A stretch of 64,000 nucleotides of DNA from Comamonadaceae bacterium. Lineage in GTDB: Bacteria > Pseudomonadota > Gammaproteobacteria > Burkholderiales > Burkholderiaceae_C. The position numbers and the translations under genes are program-made. The notes under the pieces were generated by a model. The model did no database searches and had not been told where the DNA came from. It saw only the letters and a program-made list of their open reading frames with translations. Below, in pieces: positions 17,170 to 25,517 of this stretch. Every line of letters starts with the position of its first letter. The stretch's first letter is position 1. Where the stretch lies: the NCBI GenBank assembly GCA_027488255.1, contig JAIYBZ010000008.1:1-64000 (forward strand), read 5' to 3'.

Positions 17170-18096
17170 TCAATCTGCCGAGGTGCCTTTTTTCAAGGCC
17201 AGCGCTTGGTCGTACAGCTCATTTTTAGATTCGCCTGAAATTTCAGCCGCGAGTTTGACGGCTGTTTTTAAGGGCAACTCAGGCAACAGCAATTGCAGCA
17301 CGCGCAGACCTTGGCCCGACGATTCGGCCACCGGGGCGTTGTGCACCACCAAAACAAATTCGCCGCGCACCCGATCGGGTTTTTCGGCCAACCAGCCGGG
17401 CAGGGCGTGGGCGGCCAGCGTTTCAATTTGCTCAAACTGTTTCGTCAACTCTCGCCCCAGTGTGATGCGGCGTTCGCCCAGCACCGACAGCGCTTGCGCC
17501 AATGCCTCGATGCGGTGAGGCGCCTCCAGCAAGACCACCGCACGACTTTCTTGGGCCAGCTGCGCCACCGCTTGTTGCCGTTCGCCCGATTTCGATGGCA
17601 AAAAACCCGTGAACACAAAGCCGTCTTCGCCCGTCATGCCCGAGGCGCTCAAGGCGGTGGTGACACTGCTTGCGCCGGGCAGGGGCAAGACACGGTAGCC
17701 GGCTTGCCGAACAGCGGCCACCAAGCGGGCACCCGGATCGCTGACGGCGGGCGTCCCGGCATCGCTCACATAGGCCACGCGTGCGCCCGCCGAGAGTTGT
17801 GCGATCACGCTTTGCGCGGCTTCGGCTTCGTTGTGTTGGTGTACAGCCAACAGCTGCGCGCTGGGGCGCTCTAGGCCATAAGCGCGCAACAGTTGTTGGG
17901 TGTGGCGGGTGTCTTCGCAGGCCACCGCATCGACCTTGGCCAGCACGTGCAGCGCGCGCAGACTGATGTCGGCCAAGTTGCCAATCGGGGTGGCCACGAC
18001 ATACAGTGTGTGGGTCGGGTGGTTTTGTGTGCCTGCTGCTTCATCGGCAGCTTCCAAGGCTTTGACAAACGAGGCTGACAAGGGAGACGGAGTCAA
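17170..18096 (-). CDS. rsmI: 16S rRNA (cytidine-1402-2'-O)-methyltransferase
   Basis: A 308-residue tetrapyrrole-methylase-fold enzyme that methylates C1402 of 16S rRNA in the decoding centre. Motifs: LYVVATPIGNLADISLRAL, ACEDTRHT, VSDAGTPAVSDPG (cofactor loop), LPGASSVTTALSASGM and FTGFLPSK. No ATG lies upstream of the conserved core. The TTG at 18096 has a well-spaced GAGGAA five bases ahead of it (on the minus strand), so it is chosen. This start shares its first base with the yraN start on the other strand. Confidence 0.93.
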   Translation of the reverse strand: MTPSPLSASFVKALEAADEAAGTQNHPTHTLYVVATPIGNLADISLRALHVLAKVDAVACEDTRHTQQLLRAYGLERPSAQLLAVHQHNEAEAAQSVIAQLSAGARVAYVSDAGTPAVSDPGARLVAAVRQAGYRVLPLPGASSVTTALSASGMTGEDGFVFTGFLPSKSGERQQAVAQLAQESRAVVLLEAPHRIEALAQALSVLGERRITLGRELTKQFEQIETLAAHALPGWLAEKPDRVRGEFVLVVHNAPVAESSGQGLRVLQLLLPELPLKTAVKLAAEISGESKNELYDQALALKKGTSAD

Positions 18097-18482
18097 TGCA
18101 ATTCCTCAAAAAAGACACGCCGGGCCAGACCACCAAGGCCCGTGGCGATGCGGGCGAAGACGAGGCGCTGGCCTATTTGCAGGCGCAGGGTTTGCGCTTG
18201 CTGCAGCGCAATTATCGGACGCCGGGCCGAGGCGGCGGTGAAATTGACCTGATCATGCAGCAGAGCGATGGCACCGTGGTGTTTGTCGAGGTCAAAAAAC
18301 GCAGCCGGGCTGACTTTGGAGGGGCCGCCGCTTCGGTCACGCGGCCCAAGCAAAGGCGCATCGTGTTTGCCGCTCACCATTACTTGTTGCGCTGGCGGCA
18401 CTTGCCCCCCGCGCGTTTCGATGTGGTGACCTTGGACGCGTCGGGCTTGCAGTGGTTGCAAGCGGCTTTTGATGCGACTTGA
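18096..18482 (+). CDS. yraN: YraN family (UPF0102) endonuclease-like protein
   Basis: A 128-residue protein of the UPF0102 family with a restriction-endonuclease-like fold. The core GDAGEDEALAYLQAQGLRLLQRNYR, GGGEIDLIMQQ and VVFVEVKKRS (D-ExK type active site) is intact, yet the biochemical role of the family is poorly known. A GGAG sequence upstream of ATG 18096 supports the start. The order rsmI-yraN-SIS protein-BON lipoprotein matches E. coli yraL-yraN-diaA-dolP, although here rsmI is divergent and lpoA (yraM) is absent. Confidence 0.93.
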   Translation: MQFLKKDTPGQTTKARGDAGEDEALAYLQAQGLRLLQRNYRTPGRGGGEIDLIMQQSDGTVVFVEVKKRSRADFGGAAASVTRPKQRRIVFAAHHYLLRWRHLPPARFDVVTLDASGLQWLQAAFDAT

Positions 18483-18567
18483 AAAAATCACCAGCAGACG
18501 CCAATTGCGCGTTTTCTTATGGGGTTGATGGGGCTTGTCTTCACGTGACGCGGTTATCATTCCAGAC

Positions 18568-19152
18568 ATGTTAGACCTGCGCATTCAACAGCATTTCATT
18601 GACAGCGCCGACCTGCACTACCAAGTCGCTGAAGGCTTGGCCAAGCCGGTCGATGCGGCGGTGCAAGCGGTGCTTGCTTGCGTCACCGGGGGCGGCAAGG
18701 TGCTGACCGCCGGCTTGGGCACGTCGAACGGATTGGCGCAGTATTTGGCCAGTTTGTTGTTGGGCGGTTTTGAGCGCGAGCGGCCCGGTTTGTCCGCCTG
18801 GGCCTTGTCGGCCGATGCCATGACGGCCAGTCTTTGGTCAGAAAACCAAGGCTTGGCCAACCAAGTCAAAGCGCTGGGCCAAACGGGCGATGTGTTGGTG
18901 TTGATCAGTGCCGACGGCTCTGAACAGGCGCTGGTTGACGCGGCCCAAGCGGCCCACGACCGAGAGATGACGGTCGTGGCACTGACGGGTCGACAAGGCG
19001 GAACACTCTCGCGCCAGCTGCGCGAGACCGATGTCCATGTGTGTGTGCCCCACGAGCGGGTGGCACGCATTCGTGAGGTGCAACACTTGGTGTTGCACTG
19101 TCTGTGTGATGGTATTGATACCCAGTTATTGGGTGAACAGGAGCCTCTTTAA
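18568..19152 (+). CDS. SIS domain protein, DiaA/GmhA-like
   Basis: A 194-residue sugar-isomerase (SIS) domain protein. IQQHFIDSADLHYQVAEGLAKPVDAAV opens the fold; GGGKVLTAGLGTSNGLAQ and LVLISADGSEQALVDAAQAA are the two phosphosugar-binding loops; the end reads REVQHLVLHCLCDGID. Members are either sedoheptulose-7-phosphate isomerase (GmhA) or DiaA, which binds DnaA at the origin. The position between yraN and a BON lipoprotein favours DiaA. The loops read GLGTSN and SADGS rather than the usual G-N-G-G-S and SxSGxS. The ATG at 18568 is preferred to an upstream start. Only the TAA separates it from the next gene. Confidence 0.82.
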   Translation: MLDLRIQQHFIDSADLHYQVAEGLAKPVDAAVQAVLACVTGGGKVLTAGLGTSNGLAQYLASLLLGGFERERPGLSAWALSADAMTASLWSENQGLANQVKALGQTGDVLVLISADGSEQALVDAAQAAHDREMTVVALTGRQGGTLSRQLRETDVHVCVPHERVARIREVQHLVLHCLCDGIDTQLLGEQEPL

Positions 19153-19779
19153 ATGAATCGCAATCTTCAATCCTTGGTTTTGACAGGTGCCGTTTTGGCC
19201 AGTGCGCTGGTGGGACTGTCCGGCTGCGCGCCTCTCATCGTGGGAGGTGCTGTGGTGACGGGTGTGGTGGCCACCGACCGCCGCACCGCCGGTGCACAAG
19301 TAGAAGACGAGGCGATCGAGTTGAAGGTCGCCAGCGCGGTGCGCAAAGACTTGGGCGATCGCATTCACCTGAATGTGACCAGCTTCAACCGCAAAGTTTT
19401 GCTGACCGGTGAAGCGCGCACCCAAGCCGACAAAGACCGGGCAGAAAAACTGGCGCAAAGCCAAGAAAACGTGCAGTCCATCGTGAATGATTTGGCCGTG
19501 GCGCCGCCCAGCAGCCTGACCCAACGCTCTAAAGATGTGGTCATCACCAGCCAAGCCAAGGCGGCCTTTATTGATGCCAAAGACCTGCAAGTGAACGCCA
19601 TCAAGGTGGTCACCGAGCGGGGTGCGGTGTACCTGATGGGCCGAGTCACCGCCCGTGAAGCCAAACGTGCCAGTGACATCGTGCGCGGCATTGGCGGGGT
19701 GACCAAGGTGGTGCGTGTGTTTGATGAAATTTCAGAAGATGAGCTCAAGCGCCTGAGCCAACCGCCTCTGTCCAAGTAA
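19153..19779 (+). CDS. dolP: BON domain lipoprotein, DolP (YraP) family
   Basis: A 208-residue outer-membrane lipoprotein. The signal peptide ends in the lipobox LSGC (Cys25), followed by two BON domains (about 50-118 and 127-195), each with the GEARTQADKDRAEKL / GRVTAREAKRASDIV pattern. DolP binds anionic phospholipids at the division site and supports outer-membrane integrity and BamA function in E. coli. It starts directly after the TAA of the SIS gene, so the two are coupled. An intrinsic terminator follows at 19796. Confidence 0.92.
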   Translation: MNRNLQSLVLTGAVLASALVGLSGCAPLIVGGAVVTGVVATDRRTAGAQVEDEAIELKVASAVRKDLGDRIHLNVTSFNRKVLLTGEARTQADKDRAEKLAQSQENVQSIVNDLAVAPPSSLTQRSKDVVITSQAKAAFIDAKDLQVNAIKVVTERGAVYLMGRVTAREAKRASDIVRGIGGVTKVVRVFDEISEDELKRLSQPPLSK

Positions 19780-19795
19780 GCCAGCCTGAGACAAA

Positions 19796-19823
19796 AAAAG
19801 AGCGACCCGAGGGTCGCTCTTTT
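19796..19823. terminator. Bidirectional intrinsic terminator
   Basis: The stem AAAAGAGCGACCC (19796-19808) pairs with GGGTCGCTCTTTT (19811-19823) over a 2-base loop. It has an A-run on one side and a T-run on the other, so it can stop dolP transcription (+) and that of the dehydrogenase gene (-) coming from the right. Confidence 0.9.
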
Positions 19824-19840
19824 GCTTTGGAGTACTTTGC

Positions 19841-20746
19841 TCAGCGCAGGCGGCGAATCAGGCTGGAGGTGTCCCAACGGCCGCCGCCCATTTTTTGCAC
19901 ATCGGCGTAAAACTGGTCCACCAAAGCCGTCACGGGCAAGCGCGCACCGTTGCGCTTGGCTTCGTCCAGCACCAAGCCCAGGTCTTTGCGCATCCAGTCG
20001 ACCGCAAAACCAAAATCAAACTTGTCGTCGGCCATGGTCTTGCCACGGTTGTCGAGTTGCCAGCTTTGCGCGGCGCCCTTGCCTATGACCTCCAGCACTT
20101 GGTGCATGTCCAGCCCGGCTTGCTGGCCAAACGCCACGGCTTCAGACAGGCCTTGCACCAGTCCGGCGATGCAGATTTGGTTGACCATTTTGGCCAGTTG
20201 GCCGGCGCCCGATTCACCCAGCAAAGTGAAGGCGCGCGAGAAAGCCATGGCGGTGGGTTTGACCTTGTCAAAGGCGGCCGCATGGCCACCACACATCACG
20301 GTCAGCATGCCGTTTTGTGCGCCGGCTTGTCCGCCAGAAACCGGCGCGTCGATGAAGTGCAGGCCTCGCTTTTCGGCTTCGGCGGCGAGTTCACGCGCAA
20401 TCGAGGCAGAGGCGGTGGTGTGGTCCACAAAAATAGCGCCGGGTTTCATGCCGGCAAAAGCGCCATCGGGTCCGAGCACCACACTGCGCAAATCGGCATC
20501 GTTGCCCACGCAAGCAAACACGATGTCAGCGCCTGCGGCCGCTTCGCGCGGGGTCGGTGCACTGGCGTTGCCGGGGCACTCGGCCACCCACGCACTGGCT
20601 TTGGCGGGGCTGCGGTTGTACACGGTGACGCGGTGACCGGCGCGGGCCAGATGCCCCGCCATGGGGTAGCCCATGACACCCAAGCCCAAAAAGGCGACGT
20701 GGCGGGCAGGTGTGGGTTCGTAGGTTTTGGCGGCAATTTGGCTCAT
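19841..20746 (-). CDS. 3-hydroxyisobutyrate dehydrogenase family oxidoreductase
   Basis: A 301-residue NAD(P)-dependent beta-hydroxyacid dehydrogenase. The dinucleotide motif GLGVMG is at 21-26, the substrate-binding DAPVSGGQAGAQNGMLTVMCGG is near 130-155, and the catalytic lysine is in GAGQLAKMVNQ. It is close to tartronate semialdehyde reductase (GarR/GlxR) and 3-hydroxyisobutyrate dehydrogenase; the sequence does not decide between them. The C-terminus QKMGGGRWDTSSLIRRL is typical of the Burkholderiales group. It stands alone between a terminator and a divergent gene. Confidence 0.87.
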   Translation of the reverse strand: MSQIAAKTYEPTPARHVAFLGLGVMGYPMAGHLARAGHRVTVYNRSPAKASAWVAECPGNASAPTPREAAAGADIVFACVGNDADLRSVVLGPDGAFAGMKPGAIFVDHTTASASIARELAAEAEKRGLHFIDAPVSGGQAGAQNGMLTVMCGGHAAAFDKVKPTAMAFSRAFTLLGESGAGQLAKMVNQICIAGLVQGLSEAVAFGQQAGLDMHQVLEVIGKGAAQSWQLDNRGKTMADDKFDFGFAVDWMRKDLGLVLDEAKRNGARLPVTALVDQFYADVQKMGGGRWDTSSLIRRLR

Positions 20747-20877
20747 GAGGAATCTCGCTGGGTTGAAAACAGAGCGTTAATTTAGCAGCCTGGCAGTGGG
20801 CCTGTGCGCCGGGGGATCATTGCCCCGAAACCGGCCCCGACCCTGAGGCAGAGGCTGGCTTTTGGTACGCTCTCGGC

Positions 20878-21561
20878 ATGAACACTTTGATTGCCCAAAA
20901 CCTGTCGCAGGTACAGGCCCAAATTCAGGCGGCATGCCAAGCGGCGGGGCGCGAGCCAGACAGCGTGCAGCTGCTGGCGGTCTCCAAAACCTGGGGCCCC
21001 GAGTCGGTGCGCCAGGCCCATGCGGCAGGCCAATTGGCGTTTGGAGAAAACTACATTCAAGAAGCCGTGGACAAGATGGCGGCCTTGCGAGATTTGCCTT
21101 TGCAATGGCACTGCATCGGCCCCATTCAGAGCAACAAAACCCGTTTGGTGGCCGAGCATTTTGATTGGGTGCACTGCATCGACCGCCTCAAGATTGCACA
21201 GCGCTTGAGCGAGCAGCGCCCAGACCATTTGCCCGCCTTGCAGGTCTGCATTCAGGTCAATGTCGATGGCGGCATCACCAAGTCGGGTGTGACGCCCCAC
21301 GAGTTGCCGGCGCTGGCGCAAGCTGTGGCCGCTTTGCCGCGCCTGCAATTGCGTGGCTTGATGACCATTCCCGAGCCGGCCGAAACGCCCGAGTTGATGC
21401 GCGCGGTGCATCGACAAGCCAAGGCGCTGTTTGACGCGCTGAACCAGCAAGGTTTGGCGCTGGACACCTTGTCGATGGGCATGAGTGCCGACTTGGACGC
21501 CGCCATCGCCGAGGGCAGCACTTTGGTCCGGGTGGGCACGGCGATTTTTGGCAAACGCTGA
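20878..21561 (+). CDS. yggS: YggS/PROSC family PLP-binding protein
   Basis: A 227-residue single-domain fold-type III PLP protein of the pyridoxal-phosphate homeostasis family (PLPBP). The PLP lysine is Lys37 in LLAVSKTW; GENYIQEAVDKM, HCIGPIQSNKTR, MSMGMSADLDAAIAEGSTLVRVGTAIFG are the family signature. These proteins have no known catalysis and control free PLP and amino-acid pools. The ATG at 20878 is the only start that fits. It ends 36 bases from the fahA stop; a GC-rich stem in that gap lacks a T-run. Confidence 0.94.
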   Translation: MNTLIAQNLSQVQAQIQAACQAAGREPDSVQLLAVSKTWGPESVRQAHAAGQLAFGENYIQEAVDKMAALRDLPLQWHCIGPIQSNKTRLVAEHFDWVHCIDRLKIAQRLSEQRPDHLPALQVCIQVNVDGGITKSGVTPHELPALAQAVAALPRLQLRGLMTIPEPAETPELMRAVHRQAKALFDALNQQGLALDTLSMGMSADLDAAIAEGSTLVRVGTAIFGKR

Positions 21562-21596
21562 GCGCGCCAAGGGGCGACGAGAGGCGCCCCTCCGGC

Positions 21597-23042
21597 TTAC
21601 GCAGCCTTGACCGTGCGTGCCGGTAAAACCGCGCCGGCACATTCGCCAAACCCGATGCGCACCGCGCCCTCGCGCGCGCACCAGCCGCGCAGCACCACGC
21701 GGTCGCCATCTTCGAGCCAGGTGCGCTGTTCGCCATTCGGCAAATTCAGGGGATGTTTGCCGCCCGTGGTCAGCTCGATCAAGGCACCCGCTTGGTCGAG
21801 CGTGGGGCCAGACAAAGTGCCGCTGCCCAACAAATCCCCCGCTTGCAAATTGCACCCATTCACCGTGTGGTGGGTCACCATTTGTGCCACTGTCCAATAA
21901 GCATGCCGGTAGCTGGTGCGGCATATCGTGGCCTCAGCTTGCCCCGCGGCGCGCATGCCTGCCGTTTGCAAGCCCACTTGCAATTGAATGTCGAAGGCGC
22001 CGGCTTGTTGGTTGTGCGGCGAGTCCAGATAAGCCAAAGGCGGTGGGTCTTGGGGTGGGCGGCTGAAGGGCACCCGAAAGGGCGCCAGCGCCTCCATCGT
22101 CACCACCCAAGGCGAAACGGTGGTGGCAAAGTTCTTCGACAAAAAAGGCCCCAAGGGTTGGTATTCCCAGCCCTGAATGTCGCGCGCGGACCAGTCGTTG
22201 AGCAAGCAGATGCCAAACACGTGGTCTTCGGCCTCGGTCATGTCCACGGCCTCGCCTTGGGCGTTGCTTTGGCCGACAAAAATACCCAGCTCGAGCTCGA
22301 TGTCGAGCTTTTTGCACGGGGCCAACACCGGGTCGGGCGCACCGGGCGAGAGGGTTTGTCCCCAAGGGCGGCGAAAGGTTTGGCCCGACACGCCAATGCT
22401 CGAGGCGCGACCGTGATAACCAATTGGCACCCATTTGTAATTGGGCAGCAGTGGTTGGTCCGGCCGGAACTGTTTGCCGATGTTGGTGGCGTGGTGGACC
22501 GAGGTGTAAAAGTCGGTGTAGTCGCCAATGCGGGCCGGCACAGCGAATTCGGCTTCGGCTTGCGGCACCAAACACGGTTGCAGTGCCGCCTGTTGCGCCG
22601 CGCCCGACCGCAAAGCGCGTGACAAGGCCAAGCGCAAAGCGCGGATGGCCACCGGGCCCAAAGCCATCAAATCATTCAAGGTGTTTTGAGCCGCCGCCTG
22701 CAAGGCCATCTGCAAGTTCATCTGCAAGGCCATCTGAATGTTCAACTGCAAACCCGCCAGCTCCCTTGGAGTCTGATCGACCTTATCGACCTTATCGGCC
22801 TGATCAGCCGGATGCGCAGGCCCCGTGAGCCACTCGGCATGGCGTTGCGAGACTTTCAATAGGGCGGCCATGTCAACGATCTGATCGCCAATGGCCACAC
22901 CGCCTCGGAAAACTTCGTCGGTGCCTTGCCGTCGAAACACCGCAAAGGGCAAGTTTTGAATCGGGAAATCACTCAGGCCGGTGTTCGCCGAGGCGACCCA
23001 ACTGGTCAGCGCTGGGTCGTGCGTTTCGTTCAGCATGGCCAT
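21597..23042 (-). CDS. fahA: Fumarylacetoacetase, with repeat insertion
   Basis: A 481-residue enzyme that hydrolyses fumarylacetoacetate to fumarate and acetoacetate, the final step of homogentisate degradation. The catalytic core is present: DYTDFYTSVHHATNIG at 174-189, LDIELELGIFVG, LLNDWSARDIQGWEYQPLGPFLSKNF and GTLSGPT. It is longer than the usual 420-440 residues. The surplus is at about 78-120, where AD/KVD and LQMALQMNLQ repeats occur; the DNA there (about 22690-22810) has short tandem copies. It is the last gene of a MarR-controlled cluster. A Met two codons later is an alternative start. Confidence 0.93.
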   Translation of the reverse strand: MAMLNETHDPALTSWVASANTGLSDFPIQNLPFAVFRRQGTDEVFRGGVAIGDQIVDMAALLKVSQRHAEWLTGPAHPADQADKVDKVDQTPRELAGLQLNIQMALQMNLQMALQAAAQNTLNDLMALGPVAIRALRLALSRALRSGAAQQAALQPCLVPQAEAEFAVPARIGDYTDFYTSVHHATNIGKQFRPDQPLLPNYKWVPIGYHGRASSIGVSGQTFRRPWGQTLSPGAPDPVLAPCKKLDIELELGIFVGQSNAQGEAVDMTEAEDHVFGICLLNDWSARDIQGWEYQPLGPFLSKNFATTVSPWVVTMEALAPFRVPFSRPPQDPPPLAYLDSPHNQQAGAFDIQLQVGLQTAGMRAAGQAEATICRTSYRHAYWTVAQMVTHHTVNGCNLQAGDLLGSGTLSGPTLDQAGALIELTTGGKHPLNLPNGEQRTWLEDGDRVVLRGWCAREGAVRIGFGECAGAVLPARTVKAA

Positions 23043-23051
23043 TGCCCCTGT

Positions 23052-23588
23052 TCAGTGGGCCAAGCTGCCGTCGTGCATCCAGGCGGCGTGTTTGGGCGCG
23101 CGTTTGGTTTGGCTCCATTCTTCGAGCATGTCCCACTTCACGGCATCGAGTTTTTTCATCATCTCGGGCGTGCCACAGTCGGCGGCCAACTCGAGTCGGT
23201 GACCGTTGGGGTCGAAGAAATAAATGCTCTTGAAAATGGTGTGGTCCACCGGGCCCAACACCTCGACGCCCCCCGCCACCAATTTGTCTTTGGCCGCTTG
23301 CAGCGCCTCGAGCGATTCGACTTTTAACGCCAAGTGTTGCACCCATGCCGGGGTGTTCGGGTCGCGCCCCATTTCGGCTTGGGTGGGCAACTCAAAAAAA
23401 GCCAAGATGTTGCCCTGGCCCGCATCCAAAAAGACGTGCATGTAGGGGTCGGGTGCCTTGGTTGAGGGCACTTCGTTTTCGGCAATCGCCAGCACAAACT
23501 TCATGTCGAGGTGCTTTTGGTACCACTCGACGGTTTCTTTGGCGTCTTTGCAGCGGTAGGCAACATGGTGAACGGATTGAACCAGCAT
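23052..23588 (-). CDS. VOC family protein (glyoxalase/extradiol dioxygenase fold)
   Basis: A 178-residue vicinal-oxygen-chelate protein. Likely metal ligands: His in VHHVAYRCKD (8-9), Glu in ILAFFELP, His in VQHLALKV and Glu in GHRLELA. FDPNGHRLEL is a standard C-terminal signature. Proteins of this fold include glyoxalase I, extradiol dioxygenases and isomerases. The position directly upstream of fahA and downstream of a flavin hydroxylase suggests a step in ring breakdown, possibly dioxygenation or isomerisation; this is inference. It ends 10 bases before fahA. Confidence 0.82.
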   Translation of the reverse strand: MLVQSVHHVAYRCKDAKETVEWYQKHLDMKFVLAIAENEVPSTKAPDPYMHVFLDAGQGNILAFFELPTQAEMGRDPNTPAWVQHLALKVESLEALQAAKDKLVAGGVEVLGPVDHTIFKSIYFFDPNGHRLELAADCGTPEMMKKLDAVKWDMLEEWSQTKRAPKHAAWMHDGSLAH

Positions 23589-23615
23589 GGGGGTCTCCTG
23601 TGGGGCGGTTGAAAT

Positions 23616-23810
23616 TCAAAGATCTTGCAAGGCGGTCGACAGGTGCTCTTGAAACAACTGCGGATCACCCAGCGCTTGGGCATTGAGCAGAGCCAGTTTG
23701 ACCAAAAACAAGGCGGTCTTTTCCGGGCCGGCTTGGTCGATGGCCGTGGCCAGTGCGTCATAAACGGTTTCGAGGCCGTCAATGTTCAGCGTGGAAGGGG
23801 GTGAACGCAT
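23616..23810 (-). CDS. DUF2783 domain protein
   Basis: A 64-residue protein. LNIDGLETVYDALATAIDQ, FLVKLALLNAQALGDPQLFQEHL fits DUF2783, a small domain commonly found next to MhpA-like flavin hydroxylases. Its function is unknown; it could be a partner of the hydroxylase. A GAGGAAAG ribosome binding site precedes the ATG at 23810, and the hydroxylase stop is 10 bases upstream, so translation is probably coupled. Confidence 0.8.
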   Translation of the reverse strand: MRSPPSTLNIDGLETVYDALATAIDQAGPEKTALFLVKLALLNAQALGDPQLFQEHLSTALQDL

Positions 23811-23820
23811 CGGACTTTCC

Positions 23821-25512
23821 TCAGGGCTTCAAGACTTGGTCCAGGGCGGAGCGCAGGCGCGGTCCGTCCAGCTGCAACCAGCGGGCACAAATGTGTTGGT
23901 CGGGGCGCAACAAATAGGCCGCGCCTTCGCCTGTCACGCCATAGCGTTGCCGCACGCGGCCCGCAGTGTCGGGCAGATTCAGTTCGCAGCCTGCCACGGC
24001 ATGCGCCGCGCCCACTGCGGTCACCCGAATGCGGATGCCCTGGGCGCGCGCTTGGTCCAGCACGGTTTGCAGGCTGGAGGGGAGTGCAGTGGCTTGGGTG
24101 AAGTAGAGCAAATCAAAGCCTCCCCCCAAATGGTCCAACAAATAGTCGTCATCGCCGAGTCGCACGTTTTGTGGGGGCTCGCCGTGTGCGGGTCCTTGGC
24201 TGAAAAGCGCGTTGTCATCGTCGGTGCAGTTCAGTGGCGAGTGCGTGTAGGCGTGGGGCCGCGAGGTGCGCCAGTGGTACAGCGGCCGCACAAACTCTTG
24301 TGTCAACGAGAGCGACAAAACCGCATCGCGCAACAGGCGGAAACCGGGGCTTGGGGGCGTCATGAAGCGCGTGCTTTTGCCGGCTTCGGCAATGATCTCG
24401 CGCGCTGCACCCACCCGCTCAGCGCTGTGGTTGGCCAACAAAGCCGAGCCGGCCAAACCCTTCACCACATAGGCCAAGTGCCAGCCCAAAGACTGGGCAT
24501 CTTGAAAGGCCGTGTTGGCGCCGCGCACGCCAAAGATGGGCAGCAAGTGCGCCGCATCGCCGGTGAAGATGACGCTGCCGTGCACAAAGTCGGGCAAGGT
24601 CAAGGTGCGCGCCGAATACACCGAAGACCAGTCCATTTCCCACGGGGTGTTGGCGTGTCCGATCATCGCCAGTTGGGCATCGATGCGGGCTTTGAGTGAC
24701 TCGGGACGCAAGGCTTCTTCGGGAGTCTCACCGGGCGGCAGTTGGTAGTCCACGCGCCATATGCCGTGCGGTTCCCGGTGCATCAAGATGGTGTTGCCGG
24801 GGTTCCATTCGGGGTCAAAAAAGGCCAGCCGTTCGGTGGGGAAGGGCAGGTCGATTTTGATGTCGGCGATCACAAAAAAGCCTTCGTATGAAGCGCCTTC
24901 CATCTGCAAATTCAGCGCCGAACGAAGGGCCGAACGGCCGCCGTCAGCGGCGATCACCCAGTCGCTTTCCAGCGCATAAGGGCCCTCGGGGGTGTCCACT
25001 TCCAGCACGGCGTAGCCGTCTTGTTGCGTCAGTTGGTTGACTTTGTTGCCCCACCGAAAATCGATCAACGGCTCGGCCTCGCATGCCGCGTGCAGGTACT
25101 CTTCCATGAAGGGTTGCTGCACATTGATGATGGGGAAAAAGCGGTCGTCTTCGTCGTGTGGCGCTTCCATACGGAACACCCGCTGGCCACGGTAAAACGA
25201 GTTGCCAAAACGCCAGGGCAAACCGATGGCCGTCATGCGTTCGGCCACGCCCACTTGCTGCAAGATTTCCATCGAGCGCCGGGTGAAGCAAATGGCCCGA
25301 CTGCCTTGTGACAGCTGCAACTCGGCCGACAACACCACGCTGGCCACACCGTGCCGCGCCAACTCGAGTGCGGTCACCATGCCGGCGGGACCGGCGCCGA
25401 CCACCACGACTTTTTGCCGTGCTTGCGGGGGATGGGCCGAGGGCAACCAAGGCGCAAACACTTGGTAAGGGTAATAAATGGACGGCCGCGCCTGCGTGCT
25501 GGGTTGGTGCAT
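23821..25512 (-). CDS. FAD-dependent aromatic hydroxylase, MhpA-like
   Basis: A 563-residue group A flavoprotein monooxygenase. The FAD motif GAGPAG is at 39-44, followed by the second FAD site in FTGDAAHLLPIFGVRGANTAFQDAQSLGWHL. The C-terminal third (about 420 on) is the thioredoxin-like domain of MhpA-type enzymes. Such enzymes hydroxylate phenolic acids with NAD(P)H; 3-hydroxyphenylpropionate and phenolic phenylacetates are known substrates in the family, but the substrate here is not read from sequence. It is 5 bases from the MarR gene upstream. The adjacent fahA suggests a homogentisate-type product. Confidence 0.88.
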   Translation of the reverse strand: MHQPSTQARPSIYYPYQVFAPWLPSAHPPQARQKVVVVGAGPAGMVTALELARHGVASVVLSAELQLSQGSRAICFTRRSMEILQQVGVAERMTAIGLPWRFGNSFYRGQRVFRMEAPHDEDDRFFPIINVQQPFMEEYLHAACEAEPLIDFRWGNKVNQLTQQDGYAVLEVDTPEGPYALESDWVIAADGGRSALRSALNLQMEGASYEGFFVIADIKIDLPFPTERLAFFDPEWNPGNTILMHREPHGIWRVDYQLPPGETPEEALRPESLKARIDAQLAMIGHANTPWEMDWSSVYSARTLTLPDFVHGSVIFTGDAAHLLPIFGVRGANTAFQDAQSLGWHLAYVVKGLAGSALLANHSAERVGAAREIIAEAGKSTRFMTPPSPGFRLLRDAVLSLSLTQEFVRPLYHWRTSRPHAYTHSPLNCTDDDNALFSQGPAHGEPPQNVRLGDDDYLLDHLGGGFDLLYFTQATALPSSLQTVLDQARAQGIRIRVTAVGAAHAVAGCELNLPDTAGRVRQRYGVTGEGAAYLLRPDQHICARWLQLDGPRLRSALDQVLKP

Positions 25513-25517
25513 GGTGA

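Noticed and set aside
21571..21590. GGGGCG-N8-CGCCCC stem between yggS and fahA as a terminator
   Set aside because: No T-run on either side; could be a weak pause only.
20782..21924. Minus-strand open frame across yggS and the end of fahA
   Set aside because: Shadow of yggS; no domain pattern, low-complexity composition.
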